Shown: one piece after another, positions 16,479 to 25,751 of the stretch
Layout: each line of letters opens with the position of its first letter
Numbering within the stretch: the first letter of the stretch is position 1
Assembly: GCF_000011365.1 (NCBI RefSeq)
Contig: NC_004463.1
Coordinates: 3,706,001-3,770,000, forward strand
Origin: Bradyrhizobium diazoefficiens USDA 110
Lineage (GTDB): Bacteria > Pseudomonadota > Alphaproteobacteria > Rhizobiales > Xanthobacteraceae
Length of the DNA: 64,000 nt
Reading direction: 5' to 3'
Position numbers and translations under genes: made by a program
The notes under the pieces: model-generated
The model's input: only the letters and a program-made list of their open reading frames with translations
What the model was told of the DNA's origin: nothing
Databases searched by the model: none

Positions 16479-17669
16479 TCAAATGACTTGGCCGAGAATT
16501 CGAACGTATTCCTCAACCATGGAGTCCACCGAATACCGCAACCTCAGGCCTTTGGCGTTTTGTCGCAGTTCGTCGCGCAGGGTTTGGTCGGTCAGGAGCT
16601 TCGAGACGGCGGCCGACAGCTTCGCATGATCGGAGGCATCCACGAACAGTGCTGTCGGTTTGCCTTCGAAGGACAGCACCTCGCGCAGGACGGGAAGATC
16701 GGTGACGACGGAGGGAACGCCGGCGTTTGCGGCTTCGACCGCGGCAAGGCCGAAAGTCTCGGCTTGTGTCGGAAATACGAACACGTCCAGGCAGGCGAGA
16801 AAGTCGGCCATCTGGCGCGGGGTGATTTCCCCGAGCAGATGCAGTCTGTCCGAGACTTTCAAATCATCCGCCAGCTGCCTTAGCCGAACCTCGTCGGCAC
16901 CCTGGCCGGCCAGTGCGAGATGCCAGGACGGTTGATCCGGCAGCAGGCGTATCGCTGCATCGAGCCGCTTGTGCGGGTGCAGCCTGGCTGCGCAGCCAAG
17001 CAATATGCGGTCCGGCGGAAGATTGAACTTCTGTCGCGCAGCTTCCTTCGGCAGGGTGAGGGCCTTGTCGTCGAAGCCGTGCGGGACATGCACCATGCGC
17101 GACCGGTAGGCCGCAGGGTAGCGCGAATATTCGCGCTGCATGTCCAGCGAGTTCAGCGTGATGCGGTCGAAGAAGCCGAGGCTGCCCATGACGATGTCGG
17201 CCGTGCGGATCGGCCAGCTCATCGACAGTGCGGACGACACCTGATTGGCGATGACGGGCGCGCGGCAGACGAGGCGAGACACGCCCGCGCCGATGACGTT
17301 GCCGAAATGCTGAAAGGTCAGAACGGCGTCGGGCCTGGTGGTCCTGATATGACGGCCGAGCGTCCACAGCATTTGCAGCAGGGCCAGTGGATGTCCCGGC
17401 CGGCGCGATGCGCAGTAGAGCGTATCGGGCGGCTCGTCGAATGAATCCGATTTGCGGAAGAAGAACAGATTGGTGACCCGATAGCCGCGCGCGGTCAGGC
17501 CGGCGCCGAGTAGCCTGGAAATCTCCTGGGCGCCCGCATTCTCGGCTTGCGTCTGGACGAGAAGCACGTGCGGCTTCGGTCGGCCGCTGCCCCGACTTGC
17601 GAGTGCTGCCGCGGTCGACGGCAGCTTCGGTGCCTCGCCCAGTTCTGCGCCTGGCTGGTAATGCAGCAC
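16479..17669 (-). CDS. Glycosyltransferase family 4
   Basis: 396 residues, GT-B fold, retaining transferase using a nucleotide-sugar donor. N-terminal acceptor domain (HVLLVQTQAENAGAQEISRLLGAGL); C-terminal donor domain with GCAARLHPHKRLDAAIRLL and the EX7E motif in AETFGLAAVEAANAG. The apparent start is GTG at 17669; the first ~30 residues are low-complexity and not conserved-looking, so the true start could be a little later. It is divergent from the chain-length gene. Likely adds a sugar to the lipid-linked repeat unit at the cytoplasmic membrane face. Confidence 0.87.
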   Translation of the reverse strand: MLHYQPGAELGEAPKLPSTAAALASRGSGRPKPHVLLVQTQAENAGAQEISRLLGAGLTARGYRVTNLFFFRKSDSFDEPPDTLYCASRRPGHPLALLQMLWTLGRHIRTTRPDAVLTFQHFGNVIGAGVSRLVCRAPVIANQVSSALSMSWPIRTADIVMGSLGFFDRITLNSLDMQREYSRYPAAYRSRMVHVPHGFDDKALTLPKEAARQKFNLPPDRILLGCAARLHPHKRLDAAIRLLPDQPSWHLALAGQGADEVRLRQLADDLKVSDRLHLLGEITPRQMADFLACLDVFVFPTQAETFGLAAVEAANAGVPSVVTDLPVLREVLSFEGKPTALFVDASDHAKLSAAVSKLLTDQTLRDELRQNAKGLRLRYSVDSMVEEYVRILGQVI

Positions 17670-17947
17670 GGATCCCGACCCGCTAATGAAACGTTCACCT
17701 TCTTAACGCCGTACCTATCATGCGAGCGTCGCGCGGACACCGGCTAGCAACAAACGGAGTTAATGCCCTGTCCGCCGGAACGGCATCGTTCACAGGAGAA
17801 TGGCAGCGGTTTGCGGACGGAGCGAAGCGAGCGCGTTAACCAATTGGTCATCTTCGCGCGGAGGCGGGTAACCGCGGATTAACCATAGATATTTACGGTG
17901 GCGCAGGCCACTGAACAGTGCTTGCCAGTTGAATCCGAGTAAAGTCC
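17670..17947. promoter_or_regulatory. Divergent promoter region of the polysaccharide cluster
   Basis: 278-bp gap between the minus-strand GT4 gene and the plus-strand Wzz-type gene. TTAACC occurs at 17836-17841 and as TTAACCAT at 17879-17886, the latter 62 bp before the Wzz-type ATG. TTAAC is the half-site of the CtrA consensus. No ORF of note. Confidence 0.4.
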
Positions 17948-20044
17948 ATGACGTTCGGTCGCCGCGCAGACCCGACAAGTTCCGGATCGACCGGTGTCTC
18001 CGCGTCGTGGCAGACTCAAGATGCGTCGAACGGTGAGGCTGGCGGAGCCGCAGCCCGCCTTGGCGGTGTGCTCACCGCCGCAGGCGCGCTCTCCTTCATT
18101 CGGGACAATGCTCGCCGTATCCTGGCGCTCGCTCTTGCGATCTTCGCCCTCGGCGTCATCCTTCTGCTGGTGATCCCGGTTCGATTTGCGGCGACCGCGC
18201 TGGTCGTCGTCGATCCCCGCGAACAACGCGTGACCGCGGATCAGGACGTTCTGCCGGGCATAGGGCAGGATAGCGCCGCGCTGCAAAGCCTGGTCGAAGT
18301 GGCGAAGTCCGACGGCTTTCTCAAGCCGCTGATCGAGCAGCTCAAGATTCGGGATGACGAGGACATTTCCGGGGGACATACCGACCCCGCGCGCCTGCTC
18401 GAGAGGTTCCGCAACCGTCTCGACATTTCCCGCCGCGGGCTCACTTACGTCATCGCCATCCGCTTCACGTCGAACCGGCCGGAGCGGGCGGCCTATTATG
18501 CGAACGCGATAGCCGAGGCGTTCGTCGCGAGCCAGAGTCGCAACCGCACCGATGCGACCGACGAGGCGGCCGACTGGCTCAGTGGCCGGCTCAAGACATT
18601 GAACGACCGGTTGAGGGCGTCAGAGGACGCCGTGGCCACGTTCAAGCTCGAGCACAGGATCGTCAACGCCGGCAAGGATTCCACGACCCAGCAATTGCGC
18701 GTGACCGAGCTGTCGCAGCAGGTCGCCGCCGCGCGCGCCCGGACCGAAGAGGCCAAAGCCCGCTACGAGCAGGCGCAGCGCGACGTGAAGGCGAATGTCG
18801 AGGGTCCGGCCAAGCAGGATCTCCTGAGCGCGCTGCGCGCGCAGCGGTCGGCGCTCAATGATCAAATCGCGCAGAAGCGCGCGGTGTTCGGCGATCGCCA
18901 TCCCGACCTCGTCATGTCCTACAGCCAGCTGAACGATCTCAACAGGCAGATCGAGGTCGAGCGGGCCAAGAGCATCGACACCGCAAAGTCGGAGTACGAG
19001 GCCCAGCGCGAACAGCAGAAGGCCCTCGAAGGCCAGATGAAGGCGGCTGAATCGCAGCTCCTGGTCGACGGTCAGGCTCTGGTCAGGCTCCAGGAGTTGC
19101 AGCGCGACGCCGAGGCGAACAGAAACATCTACGAACAATTCCTGTCGCGCTCGAAGACGACGAACGAGCAGCGTCTCCTGCAGAGCTCCCAGACCAAGAT
19201 TGCGTCGTCCGCCATTCCGCCGCTTCGCTCGACCCTTCCGCCGCTGCCCTTGCTGCTTGCCGCGCTCGCGATCGGCTCGCTGCTGACATCGACGGCGGTC
19301 GTTGCCGCTACGGGACGCCGATCGGACAAGCCCGTCGAAGACGTTCGTGCCCCCGATCCGGCTCCGCGCCAGCCCGCGTCGTGGCCACGCCCGCCCGTGT
19401 GGGCCCGCATTCCCGACTTGCTGCCGGGCGATGTGCCCCGAAACATCTGGCAAGGTCCGGTCTCAGCGACGGCTGCGCTCGATCTCAGTCCACATTTGCG
19501 CCCGCTGCTCGACCGGCTGGAGAAATTGCCGGGAGCCCGGGGCAAGGTCGCGCTCGTGATGTCGGTCGGCAAGCGGGCCGGCGGCAACACCGTCGCGCGG
19601 TCGCTGAACCGGTGGGCGGTGAACAAGGGGAAGTTGAGCGTCCTGATCCGGGTCGAGCCGGACCTCGGTGGTGCCGCGGTTAGCCTCGTCAAGGAGCAGG
19701 CGGACGGCATGACCACGGCGGACTTTCGCAGCGTCGACGCGCTTCTGGGCGCCGGCAAGCGGCCCGAGGCGTCGCCCGCGGATGACATTCGTTCGGAGTT
19801 CGATCTGATCGTCGTCCACGCCACCTCGCTGGCCTTGCAGCCGGAGGCGGCGGCGCTCGCCGCTCACGCTGATCTGGTCGTCCTGGTCGCTTGCGAAGAC
19901 GCGGTCGATTCCGCTGCAATGCGCAGGGCAATGGCGGCGCTGTCCCGCTTTGGCAGCGTGCCGACCGGGCTCGTCATCAATCGTGTCCCGCCCGATCCGT
20001 CGGCGGCGCGTCGTCGGGGCGAAGTGTTGGGCCTGGCCGGTTGA
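17948..20044 (+). CDS. Wzz/GumC-type polysaccharide chain-length/export protein with degenerate kinase domain
   Basis: 698 residues. First membrane helix about 57-78, periplasmic domain rich in coiled coil (about 200-415) with the Wzz-like region, second helix about 429-453 preceded by a Pro-rich PPLRSTLPPLP motif, then a cytoplasmic ATPase-like domain. In bacterial tyrosine autokinases this domain has a Walker A ending in GKS/T; here the equivalent position reads VGKRAGGNTVAR (about 540-551), lacking it, and the Walker B-like strand is FDLIVVHAT. There is no C-terminal Tyr cluster. It should therefore control chain length and export without autophosphorylation. It is divergent from GT4 and convergent, 7 bp apart, with the flippase gene. 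Confidence 0.85.
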   Translation: MTFGRRADPTSSGSTGVSASWQTQDASNGEAGGAAARLGGVLTAAGALSFIRDNARRILALALAIFALGVILLLVIPVRFAATALVVVDPREQRVTADQDVLPGIGQDSAALQSLVEVAKSDGFLKPLIEQLKIRDDEDISGGHTDPARLLERFRNRLDISRRGLTYVIAIRFTSNRPERAAYYANAIAEAFVASQSRNRTDATDEAADWLSGRLKTLNDRLRASEDAVATFKLEHRIVNAGKDSTTQQLRVTELSQQVAAARARTEEAKARYEQAQRDVKANVEGPAKQDLLSALRAQRSALNDQIAQKRAVFGDRHPDLVMSYSQLNDLNRQIEVERAKSIDTAKSEYEAQREQQKALEGQMKAAESQLLVDGQALVRLQELQRDAEANRNIYEQFLSRSKTTNEQRLLQSSQTKIASSAIPPLRSTLPPLPLLLAALAIGSLLTSTAVVAATGRRSDKPVEDVRAPDPAPRQPASWPRPPVWARIPDLLPGDVPRNIWQGPVSATAALDLSPHLRPLLDRLEKLPGARGKVALVMSVGKRAGGNTVARSLNRWAVNKGKLSVLIRVEPDLGGAAVSLVKEQADGMTTADFRSVDALLGAGKRPEASPADDIRSEFDLIVVHATSLALQPEAAALAAHADLVVLVACEDAVDSAAMRRAMAALSRFGSVPTGLVINRVPPDPSAARRRGEVLGLAG

Positions 20045-20051
20045 TCGACGC

Positions 20052-21398
20052 CTAATCGCCGGAGTCGGCACCGCGGACCGCAAAGGCGCCGCGTTTCGAT
20101 GCCGAGAAGCGCAGAAGCACGAGAATTGAAGGGTCGACTCCGGTTCGCCGGCGACAGAGGATGTTGAGCGCGATGGTCGCGAACGCCAGCGACACGGTCG
20201 CCGAGATCGCCGCGCCAAGCACGCCGAGCCAGGGAATCAGGACGAGAAATCCGACCAGCCGCAGTGCGACGTTCGCCGCGACGACGGGGACATAGATGCG
20301 CTCATGGCCGGTCAGCTGCAGGATCGCCGCGGATGGACCGCCCGCCGCCTGGAAAGCCGTGCCGATCGCGAGCACGATCAGGACCCAGTGCTGTGCGGCG
20401 AAATGAGGCCCGAACAGGTTGAGAAGATGGGGGCCGCCGATCCAGATCAGGAGAAGTCCGCTGGCCACGCAAAGTGCGGTCACTTCCGCCATGAGCCGCA
20501 ACGTTCGCCCGAACTCCTGGTGGTTCTTGCTGAAGTACAGCGAAGGAAGCCGGCGCGCCCCGAAACTGTACAGCGCCGCCGACAGCATGGCGAAGATGTT
20601 GGCCAGGCGCGAGGCGGCGAAATAGATTCCAGCGGTCGCCGGATCCAGCATCCAGTAGACCAGGATGACGTCGAAATACTGGTTGGCCGCTTCCAGGATG
20701 GACGCGACCCAGAAATGAAGCGCGCTGGCTCTCCAGCGAGAGGTCTCGTAACGCGCCGCTGTGCTGCGCAAGTCCGGCAGGGCTCGCGCAATCGCAACGA
20801 CCTGCGCGACAAGGCCCACCGACATGGCGATCGTCATCACGGCGAACAACTCGGCGGGATCGAGCTGCCGATGGCCGAACAACATGGCAAGCAGAAACAG
20901 GACGACGATGACCCGCCAGAAGAGCTCCCGGTTTCCTTCGCCCATGAGAATGCTGACCAGCGAGCGGGCGATCTGGCTGCCGAGCATCAGTCCGGCATTC
21001 ACCGCCGTGTAGGCCGAGAGAGCAAGGATCAGCAGCCACCAATCGCCCCTCAAGCTCGCGGCCAACGCGACCGCGGCGATCGCGATCAGCATCGCGACGG
21101 AGGTCATCTTGAAGCTCGACAGGAGGACCCCTTTGGTGAGGTCGGGCCTGTCTTCGACCTGATACTCGTTCAAAAATCGCACCAGAAGCGACTCCTGGCC
21201 GACCAGCCCCACGACCGCTGCGATCTGGGCAACGGAAAGCCAGGTCGCAAAGATGCCGAATCCATCAGGCGACATCGTTCGCGCCGCCAGCGAGAACAAC
21301 GCAAACGCAAGCGCGCCGCTGCCAACCTTGAGGAGGATGGTCCCGACAACACCGCGCGTCACGTCGCGCCGCAGGAACTGGACGATGGATTCGATCAT
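20052..21398 (-). CDS. Wzx-type oligosaccharide flippase (MATE/MVF superfamily)
   Basis: About 448 residues with 12 or more hydrophobic segments; moves lipid-linked repeat units across the inner membrane. The N-terminus (VVGTILLKVGSGALAFALFSLAARTMSPDGFG) and the C-terminal pair LGVLGAAISATVSLA are the usual polysaccharide-export signatures. The frame is open upstream to 21686, but the 96 extra residues are Arg/Pro/Ser-rich and unlike the family, so the ATG at 21398 (MIESIVQFLRRD) is chosen. Its Shine-Dalgarno is weak. Together with the Wzy- and Wzz-type genes it indicates a Wzx/Wzy-dependent pathway. Confidence 0.85.
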   Translation of the reverse strand: MIESIVQFLRRDVTRGVVGTILLKVGSGALAFALFSLAARTMSPDGFGIFATWLSVAQIAAVVGLVGQESLLVRFLNEYQVEDRPDLTKGVLLSSFKMTSVAMLIAIAAVALAASLRGDWWLLILALSAYTAVNAGLMLGSQIARSLVSILMGEGNRELFWRVIVVLFLLAMLFGHRQLDPAELFAVMTIAMSVGLVAQVVAIARALPDLRSTAARYETSRWRASALHFWVASILEAANQYFDVILVYWMLDPATAGIYFAASRLANIFAMLSAALYSFGARRLPSLYFSKNHQEFGRTLRLMAEVTALCVASGLLLIWIGGPHLLNLFGPHFAAQHWVLIVLAIGTAFQAAGGPSAAILQLTGHERIYVPVVAANVALRLVGFLVLIPWLGVLGAAISATVSLAFATIALNILCRRRTGVDPSILVLLRFSASKRGAFAVRGADSGD

Positions 21399-21831
21399 GG
21401 ACGTTGAGGGACGACTTTCCCCTGGAGATACGCGCTGCGATGGCGGTGACAGCCTAGCATGGTGAAAAACCGCGAGTGTTAATGGGGCCTCTGGAGTCCT
21501 GTTGGTTGCGGCCGATGTCGGCGAAACATCCGCTGCGTCACGGTGGGACACCTTCGTTCCGGCTGTCCCAGTTAGAGCGCAGGCCGGCTTCGTCGAAAAG
21601 CGACGTGATGTCGCTCTGACGAGAAGCAGCCATGCGTTCCGCCGTGGCGTCGCCGAACACCGGTTCTTGTCGAACATCCCGAGCAAGACGCGTGCCGAAA
21701 CATCGTCCGGCCAGATCGAGTCTTCGGTTCGTTAACCTCGATCGACGGAAATGATCGCGTTCGGTCCTGCGATGCGACATCAGGCGGGATAATTGCACAT
21801 GGAACCACCGTTAACCGTGGGAGCCTGGACC
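21399..21831. other. 433-bp non-coding divergent gap
   Basis: Lies between the flippase (minus) and the FAD oxidoreductase (plus). Short ORFs here are Arg/Ser-rich in all frames and look non-coding. It contains TTAACC at 21732-21737 and 21811-21816 and a GTTAATGG near 21478. It probably holds both promoters. No tRNA-like or strong hairpin structure was recognised. Confidence 0.5.
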
Positions 21832-23055
21832 ATGACGGCGGATAGCACCGTGACTGAGCCGATCGCCGCAGCTGCGACCACGACGATCGTTGCGGACGTC
21901 GCGATTGTCGGAGGTGGCCTTGCAGGTTCGCTCGCGGCTGCTGTCCTTGCGCGGGCAGGGCATCGCGTCGCGCTGGTGGACAAGCGCGCGGTCTATCCGG
22001 ACGAGTTTCGGGTCGAGAAGATCGGAGGCCCGCAGCTGGAGATGTTCCGCAGGCTGGGCTTCATCCGCGGCCTCGCGAGCGTCGCTTGTCCATACGATCA
22101 GGTGCTCAATGTCAGGGAAGGCAAGGTGGTCGATGTCAGCGTCGGCCAGGCTTACGGGCTTCCCTATGCCGGTCTCGTTGCCATGGCGCGCGGCCAGATA
22201 CCCGATCCGTCCAGCCTCATCGTCGACGAGGTCACCGCAGTCACCTGTAGCGACGACGTCCAGCATCTGGAGCTTGCCTCCGGGCGCCGCCTCAATGCGC
22301 GTCTTGTCGTTCTGGCGACGGGCATGGCCGGAGCCCTCGGCTACAAGCTGGGCATCAGGCGGCGCGTGCTGGCCGCAGGCCACTCGGTCTCGTTCGGCTT
22401 CACGATCGTGCGCCGTGACGGCACGCCGTTCGATTTCAAGGCGCTGACCTGTTACGGCGAGCGCACCTCCGACGGCGTCGATTATCTCAGCCTGTTTCCG
22501 GTACCCGCCGGCATGCGGGCCAATCTCTTCATGTTCCGCGACCCGACCGATCCGGTCATGCGTGATCTGCGTCGCGACACGGAAGCGACAGTCCTGCGGC
22601 TGCTGCCGGGATTGCAGCCCTATCTCGGCGATTTTCGCGTGACGGATCGGGTACAGAACTGGGTGATGGATCTGTCCGTCGTCGAAGGACATCTCCAGCC
22701 CGGCGTCGTGCTGATCGGCGATGCGTTTCAGACCAACTGTCCCGCCGCCGGAACGGGCGTCGCCCGCCTGCTGGTGGACGTCGAGCGTCTCTGCACCGAA
22801 TATGCACCGCGGTGGCTTGCGACCGAAGGCATGGGCAAGGAGAAGATATCGGAGTTCTATTCCGATCGCGACAAGATCGCCGCGGACCAGCAGTCACTGA
22901 AGATGGCGCGCTTCCGCCAGGCGCTGACGTCGCGCGACGATATCAGCTGGGACGTGCGGCGACGGCTGCACTTCCTGCGGCGGAGCATTACCCATCGGGT
23001 CGATCAGATGCGGCCGGGCTGGCTCGCGCAGGTCCGCAGCGCGCTGCGCGCCTGA
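21832..23055 (+). CDS. FAD-dependent oxidoreductase (monooxygenase-like fold)
   Basis: 407 residues from the ATG at 21832 (preceded by GGGAG); an in-frame ATG at 21793 is possible. Residues 23-45 form the dinucleotide-binding fold with GGGLAG, and VVLIGDAFQTNCPAAGTG near residues 290-310 is the second FAD contact (GD motif) of the PHBH-like flavoprotein group. The usual aromatic-hydroxylase DG motif is not obvious. It sits inside the polysaccharide cluster, next to an acyltransferase gene transcribed towards it. It could oxidise a sugar or a lipid carrier, or be unrelated; substrate unknown. Confidence 0.8.
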   Translation: MTADSTVTEPIAAAATTTIVADVAIVGGGLAGSLAAAVLARAGHRVALVDKRAVYPDEFRVEKIGGPQLEMFRRLGFIRGLASVACPYDQVLNVREGKVVDVSVGQAYGLPYAGLVAMARGQIPDPSSLIVDEVTAVTCSDDVQHLELASGRRLNARLVVLATGMAGALGYKLGIRRRVLAAGHSVSFGFTIVRRDGTPFDFKALTCYGERTSDGVDYLSLFPVPAGMRANLFMFRDPTDPVMRDLRRDTEATVLRLLPGLQPYLGDFRVTDRVQNWVMDLSVVEGHLQPGVVLIGDAFQTNCPAAGTGVARLLVDVERLCTEYAPRWLATEGMGKEKISEFYSDRDKIAADQQSLKMARFRQALTSRDDISWDVRRRLHFLRRSITHRVDQMRPGWLAQVRSALRA

Positions 23056-23085
23056 GGGCTGAAACCCGCCAGCGCCTCGCGCCGG

Positions 23086-24222
23086 TCAGCGCGTTGGCGT
23101 CGAGGTGCGGGTCGGCGAGAGCCTGACCTCCGAAATTCGCTTCGCGGCAAGTTTGAGCCAGGGCGCCTGCTTCAGTGCGAACAGGGATATCGCGCCTGTG
23201 GTGCTGCCGGCCTGCGTGACCGCCCACATCGGCGAGGCCTGCGCGCCGAACAATTTCTTGTATGGCTCGTCGCCAATGGTGAAGTCGAGCATCTGATCTC
23301 CGCGCTCGATGCAGTCCTTCGCCACCTGCTCGAACATCAGCGCGCCCAGCGACTGGCTCTTGTATCCGGCAATGTCGAAGGCACTCATGATGACGAGGAA
23401 GCTATCGCGGTGGTGCAAGCCGAGCACGGCGGCGATCACCTCGCCATCCATCTTCATGGCATAGAGCCGCGCAAGGGAACCGAGACCGCGGACCGCGACG
23501 TCGGAATAGAAGTCGTAATATGCGGGGCGCTGGAGTAGGTCTCCGTCGCCCTGCGCCTGGAACCGCGGACCGCGAAATTTCCTCATTACGTCCAGCGCCT
23601 CGAGGACGGCAGCGCCGTCGCTGCAGCACGAGAAGCTCAGCGCGCCCTTCTTCTGGAGCTGCCGATACTTCTTTGCGAGCTCCTTCTGATAGGAACGATC
23701 CATCGCACTGGCCCGCCATTGCTCGAATGGGGCGACGAGAACGGTCGCGTAGGCATTGGTGTCCATCGCGACGCGGCGGGGCGCGGCCAGAAGGCTCTCG
23801 ATCGGCAGCCGCCCGTCCGGCAGCTTGGTCATTCGGAGCAGGTCGAAAGGGCGAACGAGGCGGCGAATCCGGGCGCATGCCTCCGCATCCCCAAGCAGTT
23901 CGGAAAACACCGTCGGACTGCAAACCGGCGCCAGATAGTCGGAGACGCGGAGATCTGCGAATTCGACGGTCCGTATCGGACCGCGCCGGATCCGGAGCAG
24001 GGGCAGCACCATCGCAAGGGCGCGCGTCGCGCGGTAGCGAACCACGACAACCAGAGGGGTTGCTCCCGCATGAGACGCGAGCCTGCTGTAGAGGCTGTGC
24101 AGCCAGAGCGGATGCTGGAACGCGGTGGCGGCCGAGTGGTCGAACAGCTCTGCATAGTCCGCCGACAGGAAGTCGAATGCCGGCTCGACGGCGATATCGA
24201 ACGTGTTGCCGGGCGTGTTCAT
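23086..24222 (-). CDS. GNAT-superfamily acyltransferase (BioF2-like/FemAB-like)
   Basis: 378 residues. The N-terminal half has the FQHPLWLHSLY acceptor-side segment; SYQKELAKKYRQLQKKG (about 180-196) and the C-terminal half (ARLYAMKMDGEVIAAVLGL, SLGALMFEQVAKDCIERG, FTIGDEPYKKLFG) match the PF13480 acetyltransferase domain common in exopolysaccharide operons. Cytoplasmic; probably transfers an acyl or aminoacyl group to a sugar of the repeat unit. It is convergent with the FAD oxidoreductase gene (30-bp gap). Confidence 0.82.
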   Translation of the reverse strand: MNTPGNTFDIAVEPAFDFLSADYAELFDHSAATAFQHPLWLHSLYSRLASHAGATPLVVVVRYRATRALAMVLPLLRIRRGPIRTVEFADLRVSDYLAPVCSPTVFSELLGDAEACARIRRLVRPFDLLRMTKLPDGRLPIESLLAAPRRVAMDTNAYATVLVAPFEQWRASAMDRSYQKELAKKYRQLQKKGALSFSCCSDGAAVLEALDVMRKFRGPRFQAQGDGDLLQRPAYYDFYSDVAVRGLGSLARLYAMKMDGEVIAAVLGLHHRDSFLVIMSAFDIAGYKSQSLGALMFEQVAKDCIERGDQMLDFTIGDEPYKKLFGAQASPMWAVTQAGSTTGAISLFALKQAPWLKLAAKRISEVRLSPTRTSTPTR

Positions 24223-24444
24223 GCGTAACCAGGGAGGCCAGGGAATTCGGGAGTGCTCGATCGAGCTGAGGGCTTATAGCAGGGGAGTGACGGTCGAGAT
24301 ACCGAGGTGGTACGATTTGCATCAAATGGACTGAGCCGGGTTCGTATCGTTACCGAAGTCTTAAGGCTTCGCGGCCGCGGAGGCTGCGATGTGGAGACCT
24401 GGCCGCGCTAGCAAATAATTAACCGCGTTTAAGGAAGGTCAATC
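24223..24444. promoter_or_regulatory. Divergent promoter region, acyltransferase / Wzy-type gene
   Basis: 222 bp. TTAACC at 24419-24424 overlaps a TTAACCGCGTTTAA element (24419-24432), that is TTAA-N6-TTAA, close to the TTAA-N7-TTAA CtrA consensus but one base short. A strong Shine-Dalgarno AAGGAAGG (24431-24438) follows, six bases before the Wzy-type ATG. Confidence 0.45.
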
Positions 24445-25731
24445 ATGGCCAGCCTACAGACCGAGGTGGACTCCGGGGCTCCCGGGAGCGCGATCTGGAA
24501 GACGCGCAGCGTTGGCGTTGAGAAGATTGCCAGGGCCGCGATTGGCTGTTCGATCACCATCAACGTCGTCGCGTCGATGGGCACCTTCAACACCGGGCTG
24601 TTGCCGGCGGAGCTGACCTATCTGCAGCAGGCTGTCGCGGTCCTGATGTGGGGCGTCCTGATCTACGCCAGCGCATTCGTGCGTCCGCCCCTGCGTTTGC
24701 AGTTCAATCCCGATCTGATCGTGCTGGTCGCATTCTACGCCTTCGCCGTCATCTCCGTGTTCTGGACCAGCCTGAATGCCGCCGCGATCATGAAGAGCCT
24801 GGCGCTCGCGATGACGACCTTCGGTGCCTTCTGTCTCATCACGCGCATCGACATGGACGAGGTTGTCAGGGCCACGGCGTTGGGCCTTTTCATATTGGTC
24901 GCCGCGTCGGCCTTCGTTGCGCTCGCCGTACCCGATATCGGGATAGACCACAGCTGGATGCATAACGGTCAATGGCAAGGCGTCTATGAATCGAAGCAGA
25001 CCCTCGGTTTCGTCGGCGCGTATCTGATGTTCTTCGCCTGCTATCTGAAGATGAAGGGGCAGGGGTGGCCGGCTTTCCTCCTGACCTTCGTTCTGGCGTC
25101 CACATGTGTCCTCGCGTCGGAATCGCGGGGCGCCGGTGCCGTTGCCCTGGCCGCATGCGCATTGCTGTTGACCTCGATGTGGTCGGTCATCTGCATGAGA
25201 CTCTATGCGGTCCTGCCGTTCGTCATGTGTTTGCTGGCCGGCGCGCTGATCTTCTATTTTTACGCGACGGGGTATGACGCGATCCATGTCGGCGACGCGT
25301 CCGTCGATTTGACCGAGCGGACGTTCATCTGGCATTACGCCATCAGCCATTTCGATGACGCGCCGCTGCTCGGCTTCGGGATCAACGGCTTCTGGACGAT
25401 CCCGTCGATCTACGACTATTTCGAGCAGAACCATGGCTGGGTGCTCGACAATTATCACAGCGGCTATATCGCGATCCTGATGGAGACGGGGTTTCTCGGC
25501 TACACGCTCTTCGCCGCGAGCGTCCTGCTGTTTTCGAGCAAGGTTCTCCATCTGATTTCGGCCCGCGCGATCGACCGGTCGCACTGCGCGCTGATCATCG
25601 GATTTGCCGTTCTCAGCTTTCAGACCAATTTTACCGAGACGACGTTCCTTCGTTCGACGATGTTCACGTCGGTGCTGCTGGTGGCGTTCTTCTTCGCGAC
25701 GTGCAGGCCTGTGCCGCAGACCGATCTCTAG
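24445..25731 (+). CDS. O-antigen ligase/Wzy-type polysaccharide polymerase
   Basis: 428 residues, about 10-12 membrane helices with a large loop before the last helices. FASESRGAGAVALAACALL-like segment (Wzy_C region, SESRGAG near residue 222) and the periplasmic loop with PLLGFGINGFW and HSGYIAILMETGFLGY, containing the His conserved in the O-antigen ligase family. Polymerises or transfers lipid-linked repeat units in the periplasm. Start set by the AAGGAAGG ribosome site. The GH5 gene follows 20 bp downstream and is co-transcribed. Confidence 0.87.
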   Translation: MASLQTEVDSGAPGSAIWKTRSVGVEKIARAAIGCSITINVVASMGTFNTGLLPAELTYLQQAVAVLMWGVLIYASAFVRPPLRLQFNPDLIVLVAFYAFAVISVFWTSLNAAAIMKSLALAMTTFGAFCLITRIDMDEVVRATALGLFILVAASAFVALAVPDIGIDHSWMHNGQWQGVYESKQTLGFVGAYLMFFACYLKMKGQGWPAFLLTFVLASTCVLASESRGAGAVALAACALLLTSMWSVICMRLYAVLPFVMCLLAGALIFYFYATGYDAIHVGDASVDLTERTFIWHYAISHFDDAPLLGFGINGFWTIPSIYDYFEQNHGWVLDNYHSGYIAILMETGFLGYTLFAASVLLFSSKVLHLISARAIDRSHCALIIGFAVLSFQTNFTETTFLRSTMFTSVLLVAFFFATCRPVPQTDL

Positions 25732-25751
25732 TCTCAACGAATGGAAGCAAG

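Noticed and set aside
21399-21686. 96-residue N-terminal extension of the flippase
   Set aside because: Hydrophilic, Arg/Pro/Ser-rich and precedes the first membrane helix without resemblance to the family; the ATG at 21398 gives a normal protein.
21502-21735. 77-codon plus-strand ORF in the 433-bp gap
   Set aside because: No ribosome site, no similarity recognised and Arg/Ser-rich composition; treated as non-coding.
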